Below are positions 7,853-13,032 of a stretch of 13,046 nt of DNA, piece by piece. How positions within the stretch are numbered: the stretch's first letter is position 1; every line of letters begins with the position of its first letter. The stretch comes from Planctomycetota bacterium (GTDB lineage: Bacteria > Planctomycetota > GCA-002687715 > DRQF01): assembly GCA_015485455.1 (NCBI GenBank), contig WFTN01000562.1, positions 1 to 13,046 of the forward strand, in the 5' to 3' direction. The translations under genes and the position numbers were made by a program. The notes beneath the pieces are model-generated. The model was not told the DNA's origin. It worked only from the letters and a program-made list of their open reading frames with translations, and ran no database searches.

Positions 7853-7871
7853 TTGCGCAATTGTGCGCCAA
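7853..7871. repeat. Imperfect palindrome in the Rieske leader
   Basis: TTGCGCA, a 4-nt centre ATTG, then TGCGCCAA: seven paired positions with one inserted C. It lies ~34 bp upstream of the Rieske ATG, between the putative promoter and the gene. This is a position where a repressor could bind, or an mRNA leader hairpin could form. No regulator is identified. Confidence 0.4.
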
Positions 7872-7900
7872 AGTCGGCAGTTTCATCTATTGCTAAGGCT

Positions 7901-7998
7901 CAGGTTAGAAAACACGAAATGCATCTCAACCCGCCGTAGACCACATTCTGTGGCCTTTTAGGTAGTTGGGTCGCGAGTTGCCGACGTTTCCTAACCTG
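7901..7998. repeat. 13-bp inverted repeat pair, 12 of 13 identical
   Basis: CAGGTTAGAAAAC at 7901-7913 (plus) and CAGGTTAGGAAAC at 7986-7998 (minus strand) differ by one base and face each other across 72 bp. The centres are ~85 bp apart, about eight helical turns. The first copy overlaps the suggested -10 of the bc operon promoter. This suggests paired operators, possibly with looping. Confidence 0.55.
7902..7929 (-). promoter_or_regulatory. Weak candidate sigma70-type promoter of the bc operon
   Basis: On the minus strand TTGAGA (7924-7929), a 16-bp spacer, then TAACCT (7902-7907). The -35 matches 5 of 6 consensus bases but the -10 is poor. The -10 lies inside one arm of the inverted repeat. 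This is a candidate only, based on position upstream of the Rieske gene. Confidence 0.22.
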
Positions 7999-8195
7999 TT
8001 GCCTTGGAATTTACGGAGGATCGGGGCTTTGTGCAACCAGTGAGCTAGGACCTAAATCACTTCTTTCAATAATTCATCTGGCCCAGCGGGATTGCGCCTG
8101 ACGCCTGAACGCGTACAATTGGAGCCACACACCTGCGACAAACTGTCAAGGTAGTTTATTGACGTAGAAATACGATAAGTTAGGTCGCAAGTTAC
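7964..8195 (+). repeat. 18-bp direct repeat pair, 15 of 18 identical, each with an internal 12-bp periodicity
   Basis: Copy 1 at 7964-7981 and copy 2 at 8178-8195 both read AGTTRGGTCGCRAGTTRC; copy 1 has G and copy 2 has A at all three R positions. Within each copy the pentamer AGTTR recurs 12 bp later, close to one helical turn, as in direct-repeat sites of OmpR/PhoB-type regulators. Copy 2 ends 33 bp before the subunit III start codon. Confidence 0.6.
8092..8119 (+). promoter_or_regulatory. Candidate sigma70-type promoter for oxidase subunits III-IV
   Basis: TTGCGC (8092-8097), a 16-bp spacer, then TACAAT (8114-8119; 5 of 6 to consensus). The spacer contains most of a perfect tandem CGCCTGA heptamer (8095-8108). 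Transcription would begin near 8126, leaving a ~100-nt leader that includes repeat copy 8178-8195. Confidence 0.3.
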
Positions 8196-8213
8196 TTAAA
8201 TGTGAACCGGATT

Positions 8214-8220
8214 GAGGAGG
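8214..8220 (+). promoter_or_regulatory. Ribosome binding site that fixes the TTG start of oxidase subunit III
   Basis: GAGGAGG with 7-nt spacing to TTG 8228. The protein reads straight into the conserved N-terminal part of subunit III, and no ATG in the frame offers a better start before the first helix. Confidence 0.75.
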
Positions 8221-8227
8221 CTGAAAT

Positions 8228-8848
8228 TTGTCTTCAGCAGTTGCAGCTGGCGTAGGAAAAGACGCCCGTGAGTTTTTTGGCATGACACCAGGCAAGTTTG
8301 CCATGTGGAGCTTTATCGCCTCCGATGGCATGGGCTTCGCTGGCCTGTTTGCTGCCTATGCCGCAACCCGCGCCCACGCGGATTGGTGGCCGAATCCAAA
8401 CGACACAGGTGTGCTCAATGTCGACCTGACAGCGCTCAACACCTTCATTCTGATTTGCTCCAGCGTGACCATGGTCTTCGCTCTGCAGGCCTGCAAAGCG
8501 GGCAACCGTAAAGCGCTCAGCGGATGGCTCTTGGCAACGATCTTGGGAGGTTCCGGCTTCCTCGGCATTCAAGTGTACGAATACTATCATTTGGTACACG
8601 ACGGCGTCATTCCTTGGGGCGACAACTTCTCTGCTACCTTCTACTCGCTCACCTGCTATCACGGTTTGCATGTTCTCAGCGGCGTGATCTACCTGACTTG
8701 TATTTGGATCGCATCCCTGCGAGGTCGATACGGACCAGATAACTCGATGCCCATCGAAATCGTCGGACTATTCTGGCATTTCGTCGATCTGGTTTGGATT
8801 CTTTTGTTTACCTTTGTCTATCTCTTTGAGCCGCTTCCGGCCGGGTAA
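8228..8848 (+). CDS. ctaE: Cytochrome c oxidase subunit III, canonical form
   Basis: A 206-residue, five-helix subunit III of a haem-copper oxidase; it binds subunit I and keeps proton uptake efficient. Recognisable parts are KFAMWSFIASDGMGFAGLFAAY (helix 1), LNTFILICSS (helix 2), YHGLHVLSG (helix 4) and FWHFVDLVWILLF (helix 5). The conserved helix 1 acidic residue is Asp (D33) instead of the usual Glu. Five helices instead of seven fits the short bacterial form. The start is TTG with GAGGAGG 7 nt upstream. Subunit IV follows 55 bp downstream, and the pair ends in a strong terminator. The catalytic subunits I and II are not adjacent, so this is a detached part of the oxidase gene set or serves an oxidase encoded elsewhere. 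Confidence 0.93.
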   Translation: MSSAVAAGVGKDAREFFGMTPGKFAMWSFIASDGMGFAGLFAAYAATRAHADWWPNPNDTGVLNVDLTALNTFILICSSVTMVFALQACKAGNRKALSGWLLATILGGSGFLGIQVYEYYHLVHDGVIPWGDNFSATFYSLTCYHGLHVLSGVIYLTCIWIASLRGRYGPDNSMPIEIVGLFWHFVDLVWILLFTFVYLFEPLPAG

Positions 8849-8903
8849 TCAACAGCCTTCAACAACCCCCAATCACGGGTTTCAAACAAAAGGACACGAG
8901 GTG

Positions 8904-9440
8904 ATGAGCAACGCAAAGATTGCAAAACTTGAGGCGAAAGTAAACGAAATCATGGCTAGGCCCACGTATAGCGTGACCCCTGCCTGGCAAGCGGAAGTAG
9001 CCGAAATTCGGGTGCAGGTTGAAGCCATACGCACCGGTCAAGATGTGGAACGTCGAGAATACAACCGCCCCACAATCCATGGGGGGGGCGGTGCCGCTTT
9101 GGCCGCTGCCGGAGGCGCCACGATTGAGGCCGACCATGATGATTCAGATCATCACGCTCCCTACATGGCGATTTTCTTGGCACTGTTGGTTTTGACAGTT
9201 CTGGAATGGAAATGTGATGCTTGGTTTGGCCTGAAGGGCACGACCCTTTGGTCAGCCCTCACCATCATGGCCTTGGTCAAAGCCGTTATGGTGGCCATGT
9301 TCTTCATGCACATGAAGTTCGAACGCAAGACATTCCATCTGCTGGCCATCATTCCCATCGTTTTGATCATTCTGATGTTGGCCTTGGTCTCACCGGACAC
9401 CCACCAACACCTGCTGCAATATCTCCGTTTCCTTCAATAG
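8904..9440 (+). CDS. ctaF: Prokaryotic cytochrome c oxidase subunit IV with long N-terminal extension
   Basis: A 178-residue protein whose C-terminal half (~86-178) is the small subunit IV of bacterial caa3/bo-type oxidases. It has three helices and the pattern YMAIFLALLVLTVLEW, then ALVKAVMVAMFFMHMKFE, then a last helix. The usual length is ~90-110 residues. Here ~85 residues precede: a charged, coiled-coil-like segment (1-50), a Gly-rich piece (GGGGAALAAAGG) and an acidic, His-rich stretch (EADHDDSDHH) before helix 1. The start is ATG 8904, with AGGA at 8891-8894 nine nt upstream; GTG 8901 (6-nt spacing) is an alternative. An eight-G run at 9081-9088 within the linker is a possible slippage or sequencing-error site, but the frame is open across it. 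It is co-transcribed with subunit III. Confidence 0.87.
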   Translation: MSNAKIAKLEAKVNEIMARPTYSVTPAWQAEVAEIRVQVEAIRTGQDVERREYNRPTIHGGGGAALAAAGGATIEADHDDSDHHAPYMAIFLALLVLTVLEWKCDAWFGLKGTTLWSALTIMALVKAVMVAMFFMHMKFERKTFHLLAIIPIVLIILMLALVSPDTHQHLLQYLRFLQ

Positions 9441-9464
9441 GATCACGAGAAAATTCGAATAGTG

Positions 9465-9504
9465 AGGCCCTGGGGAGTGAAATTCCTCAGGGCCTTGTTC
9501 TTTT
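9465..9504 (+). terminator. Rho-independent terminator after oxidase subunits III-IV
   Basis: A 12-bp stem, AGGCCCTGGGGA (9465-9476) with TCCTCAGGGCCT (9484-9495), containing one G-T wobble. The loop is 7 nt and a U-rich tail TGTTCTTTT (9496-9504) follows. It lies 24 bases after the subunit IV stop. Confidence 0.9.
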
Positions 9505-9544
9505 CCCCTCTGGCTCCGTCCAAGATCCTCGTTAATCTGGGGCC

Positions 9545-10363
9545 ATGAGTATGCCACCCACAAAAGCGCCAGGCCGTGCCAATTCGATCATGAGTGTAGT
9601 CATCATGCTGGTGATTATCGGATTCAGCTGGCGTTCATGTTGGTACGCCACCAAACTGAGCGATGATGACATGGTGGAGCTTCTGGGGGGTGAAGGCAGT
9701 GATAGCCGCATCCACAAGGCTCTTTCCCAGTTCGTTGACCGAGCCGAAAACAAAGATCCAAGAGTCAAGGACTGGTATGATTTGGTTGCCAAGCTGGGAC
9801 GGCACAAAACGTCTCAGATTCGCTCTACAGCCGCTTGGGCCATGGGCTACATCAAAGATTACCCCCCATTCATCCCTATCCTCACAGCCATGTTGGACGA
9901 TGAGGAGTTGCAAGTGCGCTACAATGCCGCTGTTGGTTTGGGTGCAGCCAAACAAAAAGTTGCCCGCCCGATCCTCAGACTCATGCTCAACGAACACGCC
10001 ATCAAATCCCCCATCGACGGCACCTTGGAAGAACCACGGGCTCAGGGGGAATATATCCGATTTGGCAAAATCTTAGCCCGCCTCAGGACTCAAGATGGCA
10101 AGAAAACAAACATCATTGCTCCTTTGGATGGTCGCCTCTCCCTGTCCCGGGTCCGCCATGGCAAAGCCGTGAAAATGGGCGATGAGCTTTTTGTCATCGA
10201 ACCCAGCGAAGGGCAGCTCAAGAACGCCATCATCGCTTTGGCCAGATGTGGCAGCGCCGACGACTTGGATGTCTTAGCCCCCATCAAGGAAGGCCGATTC
10301 GGAGCGAATACGTCCACCCAGGAACTGGCCCAGGAAGCCATCAAAGCTCTTTCTGCCCAGTAG
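9545..10363 (+). CDS. Membrane-anchored HEAT-repeat protein with embedded lipoyl/biotinyl-like domain
   Basis: A 272-residue protein of unknown function. Residues ~14-31 form one membrane helix; the rest is probably soluble. Residues ~82-150 contain HEAT/PBS-type helical repeats (QIRSTAAWAMGYI, then ELQVRYNAAVGLGAA). Residues 153-220 read like a barrel-sandwich (lipoyl, biotinyl or HlyD) domain: IKSPIDGTL, GEYIRFGKILARL, then IIAPLDGRL, GKAVKMGDELFVIEP. The position eight before the Pro of APLDG, where a modified Lys normally sits, is Gly (G185), followed by K186-K187, so covalent modification is doubtful. A further HEAT-like helix pair follows (~224-272). The ATG has only a weak GGGG upstream; ATG 9551 is an alternative. 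It stands alone between two terminators. Possible roles are a scaffold or assembly factor for the nearby membrane complexes; this is inference. Confidence 0.75.
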   Translation: MSMPPTKAPGRANSIMSVVIMLVIIGFSWRSCWYATKLSDDDMVELLGGEGSDSRIHKALSQFVDRAENKDPRVKDWYDLVAKLGRHKTSQIRSTAAWAMGYIKDYPPFIPILTAMLDDEELQVRYNAAVGLGAAKQKVARPILRLMLNEHAIKSPIDGTLEEPRAQGEYIRFGKILARLRTQDGKKTNIIAPLDGRLSLSRVRHGKAVKMGDELFVIEPSEGQLKNAIIALARCGSADDLDVLAPIKEGRFGANTSTQELAQEAIKALSAQ

Positions 10364-10391
10364 ACATAACCAATTACCCCCTAAACATGCA

Positions 10392-10426
10392 GAAAGCCCA
10401 ATCATGATAGTCATGAATGGGCTTTC
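10392..10426. terminator. Long hairpin between convergent genes, probable bidirectional terminator
   Basis: A 9-bp stem GAAAGCCCA / TGGGCTTTC (10392-10400 and 10418-10426), one A-A mismatch, a 6-bp TCATGA / TCATGA stem, then the loop TAG. Convergent genes end 29 bases to the left and 85 to the right. U-tracts are weak on both sides: only the stem's own CUUUC, plus CUGCAUGUUU on the minus strand. Confidence 0.65.
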
Positions 10427-10510
10427 GATGGCGTATTCTTCCCTATGGGACTGATGCAGAGACGGAGCTGTGCCGTCCCAGTTAGGGGCTGCAAGGTCGC
10501 GAATTATTCC

Positions 10511-10822
10511 TTAGAAAGGCAAATCGCCGTTGTCTGCTTCCCACTCTTTGGTGGGAGTCATGACGATGGAATCCCAAGGGCAACCATCCAAACGCATGTC
10601 CATGGGGCCCTTGGTGATACAACGGCGGCAGCCGATGCACTTCAATGGGTCAACCCAGATGTGACCAGCAGGATTGTCATCCGTCTTGATGAGCTGCATG
10701 CAGTTGTCCACTGGGCAAAGCGGTTGACAGACGGGAGAACCGCCACAACCTGTGCAGGAATCGTAGATTACCGCAATATCCTTGGGTTTCTTCTTGCGTT
10801 GCGTCGTCAGTAAGTCAGCCAT
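10511..10822 (-). CDS. 2[4Fe-4S] ferredoxin-like protein with unusual cysteine spacing
   Basis: A 103-residue soluble electron carrier. Two Cys clusters are visible: C23-x2-C26-x5-C32-x3-C36-P with an extra C41, and C62-x2-C65-x2-C68 followed 12 residues later by C81-P. In each cluster one gap is longer than in classic CxxCxxCxxxCP ferredoxins, so the loops around the clusters are enlarged. The partner is unknown; no adjacent oxidoreductase gene is seen. The start is ATG 10822 with AGGA four nt upstream. An in-frame GTG at 10870 lies inside a good promoter match (10851-10878) and is therefore rejected. It is probably monocistronic. Its stop is 85 bases from the bidirectional hairpin. Confidence 0.85.
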   Translation of the reverse strand: MADLLTTQRKKKPKDIAVIYDSCTGCGGSPVCQPLCPVDNCMQLIKTDDNPAGHIWVDPLKCIGCRRCITKGPMDMRLDGCPWDSIVMTPTKEWEADNGDLPF

Positions 10823-10850
10823 GTGATCCTCATGTTCTAAGTGCAAACAA

Positions 10851-10878
10851 AGTGTAGGCTCTCGATTCACTTTGACAA
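10851..10878 (-). promoter_or_regulatory. Candidate sigma70-type promoter of the ferredoxin gene
   Basis: On the minus strand TTGTCA (10873-10878; 5 of 6), a 16-bp spacer, then TACACT (10851-10856; 4 of 6). It is placed 28 bases upstream of ATG 10822, giving a leader of about 20 nt. Confidence 0.5.
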
Positions 10879-10915
10879 GGGTATGCTTTCTTTGCTCTTT
10901 GAGGGCCGTCTCGAG

Positions 10916-11416
10916 CTATCCCCGTTGATGACGTTCCATTAAATCCATCAATTCGGCGTGAACATCTTCCCCATCAAAAACACCACGGCTCTGAAACACA
11001 CGTTCACCATGAATAAAAAACATGAGTGCTGGAGATTCGACGTTCTTGTAGCGCTTTAATAGAATTTCATTTTTGTCTGCATTGACAAACCCGACCTCGT
11101 AGGGCGGTTTACGACTGGCCATGTTCTCGACTTGTTCGATCATGCATTGGTCGCCGATGCTCCACGCACGATAGAAATGAACCAAAACCGGATGTTCCGC
11201 CTTCAAGACACCCGCGTCAAAGTCAGCGTCCGTAAACTCCCGAACCGTTTGCTTGGGTTTCCTGTTCCAGATGGCCACGACAAACATCACCACCAAAGGC
11301 ACAATCATGACAAACCAAATGGTGTTGTCGAAGAATCCATCTTGGCTATCTGTGGCTGGAGAATGGCGAACTTGGTCTTGAAGAAAAAACACCGTTATGT
11401 AAAAAGCGAGGTTCAA
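10916..11416 (-). CDS. Membrane-anchored thioredoxin-fold protein lacking the CxxC motif
   Basis: A 166-residue protein. A short hydrophobic N-terminus (3-12) and a membrane helix (~32-50) lead to a thioredoxin-like domain (~58-160). The domain keeps the PVLVHFYRAW strand, the VGFVNADKN segment and the cis-Pro loop VESPALMFFIHGE. In place of WCGPCKM it has W85-SIGDQC91-M: only one Cys, so ordinary dithiol exchange is not possible. It may act as a binding or chaperone domain. The start is TTG 11416: AAGGAG (11424-11429) lies 7 nt upstream and the codon overlaps the preceding stop as TTGA. A longer GTG start at 11491 would overlap the previous gene by 79 bp and is less likely. Confidence 0.78.
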   Translation of the reverse strand: MNLAFYITVFFLQDQVRHSPATDSQDGFFDNTIWFVMIVPLVVMFVVAIWNRKPKQTVREFTDADFDAGVLKAEHPVLVHFYRAWSIGDQCMIEQVENMASRKPPYEVGFVNADKNEILLKRYKNVESPALMFFIHGERVFQSRGVFDGEDVHAELMDLMERHQRG

Positions 11417-11913
11417 GGCAAGACTCCTTCTTCTTGAGCTGCCAAATACTGTCTCTTGAGAATGCGCCAGCGATATAACGTGAGGGCCCACAGGAGGGTC
11501 CCTGGCACAACTTGAAGCAGCAAAATGCCATGGACGGCCCTATCGGACCAAGCAAGAGGGTCAGTGAAGAGTGGCGGGAGCAAGCTCAACACGCCTAAAG
11601 CCATTAACAGGCCGCCGCTGTAAGAGCGAAACCCCATGTCTCGAAGCAGTGTGCCATAGAAGACGGTCCACGCTCCCAAGAACTGGCCAAGGTAGAGTTC
11701 CGTCCCCCAAGAGTACATGGCCGGGTGGGTCTGAAAAAACGACACCAAGACAATCTGGACCAGGACATAGAATGCCACGACGTGGATCTTTCGCAGAACC
11801 ATATCCCAAACCCGATCATTGAAGTCTGTGACTTCCTCTCGGGTCCTGGGTACATCTGACTTCGACGATTTCGAGGTTTCTTCATAAGTCATAACGGGGT
11901 ACTTTAGCTCCAT
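11413..11913 (-). CDS. Hypothetical four-helix membrane protein
   Basis: I do not recognise a family. The 166-residue protein has a hydrophilic N-terminus of ~45 residues (acidic and Ser/Lys-rich), then about four membrane helices: KIHVVAFYVLVQIVLVSFF, the YLGQFLGAWTVFYG region, GGLLMALGVLSLLPPLF, and AVHGILLLQVVPGTLLW. It ends with a basic then acidic tail. The frame stays open to 12246, but that part is antisense to the lipoprotein gene. The likely starts are ATG 11913 (GAGGT three nt upstream) or ATG 11892. With 11913, the start shares a CATG palindrome with the divergent lipoprotein ATG. It is coupled downstream to the thioredoxin-fold gene by a TTGA overlap, so the two proteins may act together in the membrane. 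Confidence 0.68.
   Translation of the reverse strand: MELKYPVMTYEETSKSSKSDVPRTREEVTDFNDRVWDMVLRKIHVVAFYVLVQIVLVSFFQTHPAMYSWGTELYLGQFLGAWTVFYGTLLRDMGFRSYSGGLLMALGVLSLLPPLFTDPLAWSDRAVHGILLLQVVPGTLLWALTLYRWRILKRQYLAAQEEGVLP
11424..11429 (-). promoter_or_regulatory. Ribosome binding site fixing the TTG start of the thioredoxin-fold gene
   Basis: AAGGAG on the minus strand, inside the end of the preceding gene, with 7-nt spacing to TTG 11416. The TTGA overlap of start and stop supports translational re-initiation. Confidence 0.7.
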
Positions 11914-12331
11914 GAGACCTCGAGCAACAACTGAGACCATTGGGCGCACCCTTTTGCTGGCGTTTTGCGCCATCGCCTTCGTAGCCTGCGGAGGTTCCCC
12001 CTCCAAGAATCCCTCAAAGGGCGACGACGCCAAGGCTGAAACATCATCGAAAGCAGACACTAAAACCGTATCAGATAAGAATTTAGCGCAAAGCGTTGCG
12101 ATCCGGAATGGGGCCAGCTGGCACATCCAAGTGACTCTTCCCCCATCTCTACCTTCGGGACTTCCCATCGAGCAGGTTACTTGCTCCACGTCAAAAGAAA
12201 CCCACACCTGGACCAGAAACGCTGACCAGACTCGTCTGTCTTTCAATTTGAAAGACGAAACTTTGGGTTATGAGATCGTGATAACGGACACCCAAGGCAG
12301 CACCTTTGTCACCAAGGCTCAATTCGAATGA
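11912..12331 (+). CDS. Hypothetical lipoprotein
   Basis: A 139-residue secreted protein of unknown function. A basic N-terminus (MRPRATTETIGR) is followed by a hydrophobic segment and the lipobox-like AFVAC-GG, so signal peptidase II cleavage before C26 and lipid anchoring are likely. A Ser/Lys/Asp-rich linker (~30-58) follows. The remaining ~80 residues (WHIQVTLPPSL, TWTRNADQTRLSFNL, YEIVITDTQGSTF) look beta-rich and may form a small immunoglobulin-like or beta-sandwich domain; this is a guess from pattern. No clear Shine-Dalgarno sequence precedes the ATG, and an in-frame TAA at 11885-11887 excludes much longer versions. The stop overlaps the next gene as ATGA, so the two are a coupled pair. 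Confidence 0.75.
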   Translation: MRPRATTETIGRTLLLAFCAIAFVACGGSPSKNPSKGDDAKAETSSKADTKTVSDKNLAQSVAIRNGASWHIQVTLPPSLPSGLPIEQVTCSTSKETHTWTRNADQTRLSFNLKDETLGYEIVITDTQGSTFVTKAQFE

Positions 12332-13032
12332 GCTCCCACTCCCAAACAAAAACGCCCCCTGTCATTTACTTCCTGGCCTTCCTGGTGGTGGCTGCCACAT
12401 GGTGGTTTTGGCAGAATTCTCGCAATGCCCCTGGTGAGCAGCACAAGCGATGGGAAGAGGAGACGCTCTCCCAGTCAGAGATCAGTGAGCACTTGGCGAA
12501 CCATGACATGGGCGAAATCTGCCATGCCTTGGTGCAACTCAAGACCCGACTCGTTTTGTTTCCCGAAAAAGACCTGCCCTGGAAGTTAGAACAAAGTCCT
12601 TCGGTCCTCGCTCTCAAGGATCATGAGAATCCCAAGGTTCGAAGTTATGTGGCCTATTGTTTGGCCTACTGGCCAGGAGAAGCCCAAGAAGAAGTGAAAG
12701 CCCTAATGGAGCTCTTGGACGATGACGTGCCATTGGTGTCCCTCAACGCTGCCATCGCCTTGGCCGCAAGAAAAAACTCTGCGGGGGCAGATCGCTTGGC
12801 CCAGGCCATTTCCGACACCAAAGGTGAACAAGTGGCTATGCGGCGCAGCTTACTGGCCGATTTCTACAAAGTAGCCCAAGAAAAGCATCTCACTTTCATA
12901 GAAAACGAGCGTGATCGGGCGAAGCTCGACCATGATGAGGAGCGCTTGCGCTACTGCCAAGAAGCCATCGACCGCCTTCATGAGGCGAGAATTTCGACCG
13001 CAGACAGTCCAAATCCAAAGTCGGACAAATAG
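12328..13032 (+). CDS. Membrane-anchored HEAT-repeat protein
   Basis: A 234-residue protein with a single N-terminal membrane helix (~12-29, VIYFLAFLVVAATWWFW), then a soluble helical region. HEAT-type repeats are clearest at ~95-165: HENPKVRSYVAYCLAYW, then DDDVPLVSLNAAIALAAR. A charged helix (~195-222) and a short polar tail follow. HEAT repeats bind other proteins; no enzyme motif is visible. It starts at the ATGA overlap with the lipoprotein gene, and no separate promoter is expected. It resembles the protein at 9545-10363 in overall plan (N-terminal anchor plus HEAT repeats) but lacks the lipoyl-like domain. The gene ends 14 bases before the window edge, so downstream partners are not visible. 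Confidence 0.8.
   Translation: MSSHSQTKTPPVIYFLAFLVVAATWWFWQNSRNAPGEQHKRWEEETLSQSEISEHLANHDMGEICHALVQLKTRLVLFPEKDLPWKLEQSPSVLALKDHENPKVRSYVAYCLAYWPGEAQEEVKALMELLDDDVPLVSLNAAIALAARKNSAGADRLAQAISDTKGEQVAMRRSLLADFYKVAQEKHLTFIENERDRAKLDHDEERLRYCQEAIDRLHEARISTADSPNPKSDK

Larger units (their letters stand above)
7820..8227. other. Divergent intergenic control region between the bc operon and oxidase subunits III-IV
   Basis: These 408 bases without a credible gene separate the Rieske start (minus) from the subunit III start (plus). I see no tRNA or known riboswitch fold. They hold a small palindrome (7853-7871), a 13-bp inverted repeat (7901-7913 with 7986-7998), an 18-bp direct repeat (7964-7981 and 8178-8195), a perfect tandem heptamer CGCCTGA (8095-8108), and TGTCAA / TTGACG facing each other at 8144-8164. 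This concentration of repeated sites suggests joint regulation of reductase and oxidase genes. Confidence 0.7.

Noticed and set aside
8144..8164. TGTCAA and TTGACG facing each other, each resembling a -35 box
   Set aside because: Neither has a reasonable -10 hexamer at 16-18 bp, so I treat it only as part of the repeat-rich region and not as a promoter.
8814..8903. Upstream extension of subunit IV overlapping the end of subunit III
   Set aside because: It overlaps the conserved last helix of subunit III in another frame. AGGA before ATG 8904 marks the real start.
10823..10870. GTG-initiated extension of the ferredoxin
   Set aside because: The segment contains a good -35/-10 match and encodes no conserved residues. 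ATG 10822 has its own AGGA.
11417..11491. Longer GTG-initiated version of the thioredoxin-fold protein
   Set aside because: TTG 11416 has an AAGGAG at 7-nt spacing and a TTGA coupling with the previous stop. The GTG would give a long overlap and no clear ribosome binding site.
11914..12246. N-terminal extension of the four-helix membrane protein
   Set aside because: The frame is open to 12246 but lies antisense to the lipoprotein gene, which has a clear signal peptide and lipobox. The extra residues show no domain or signal.
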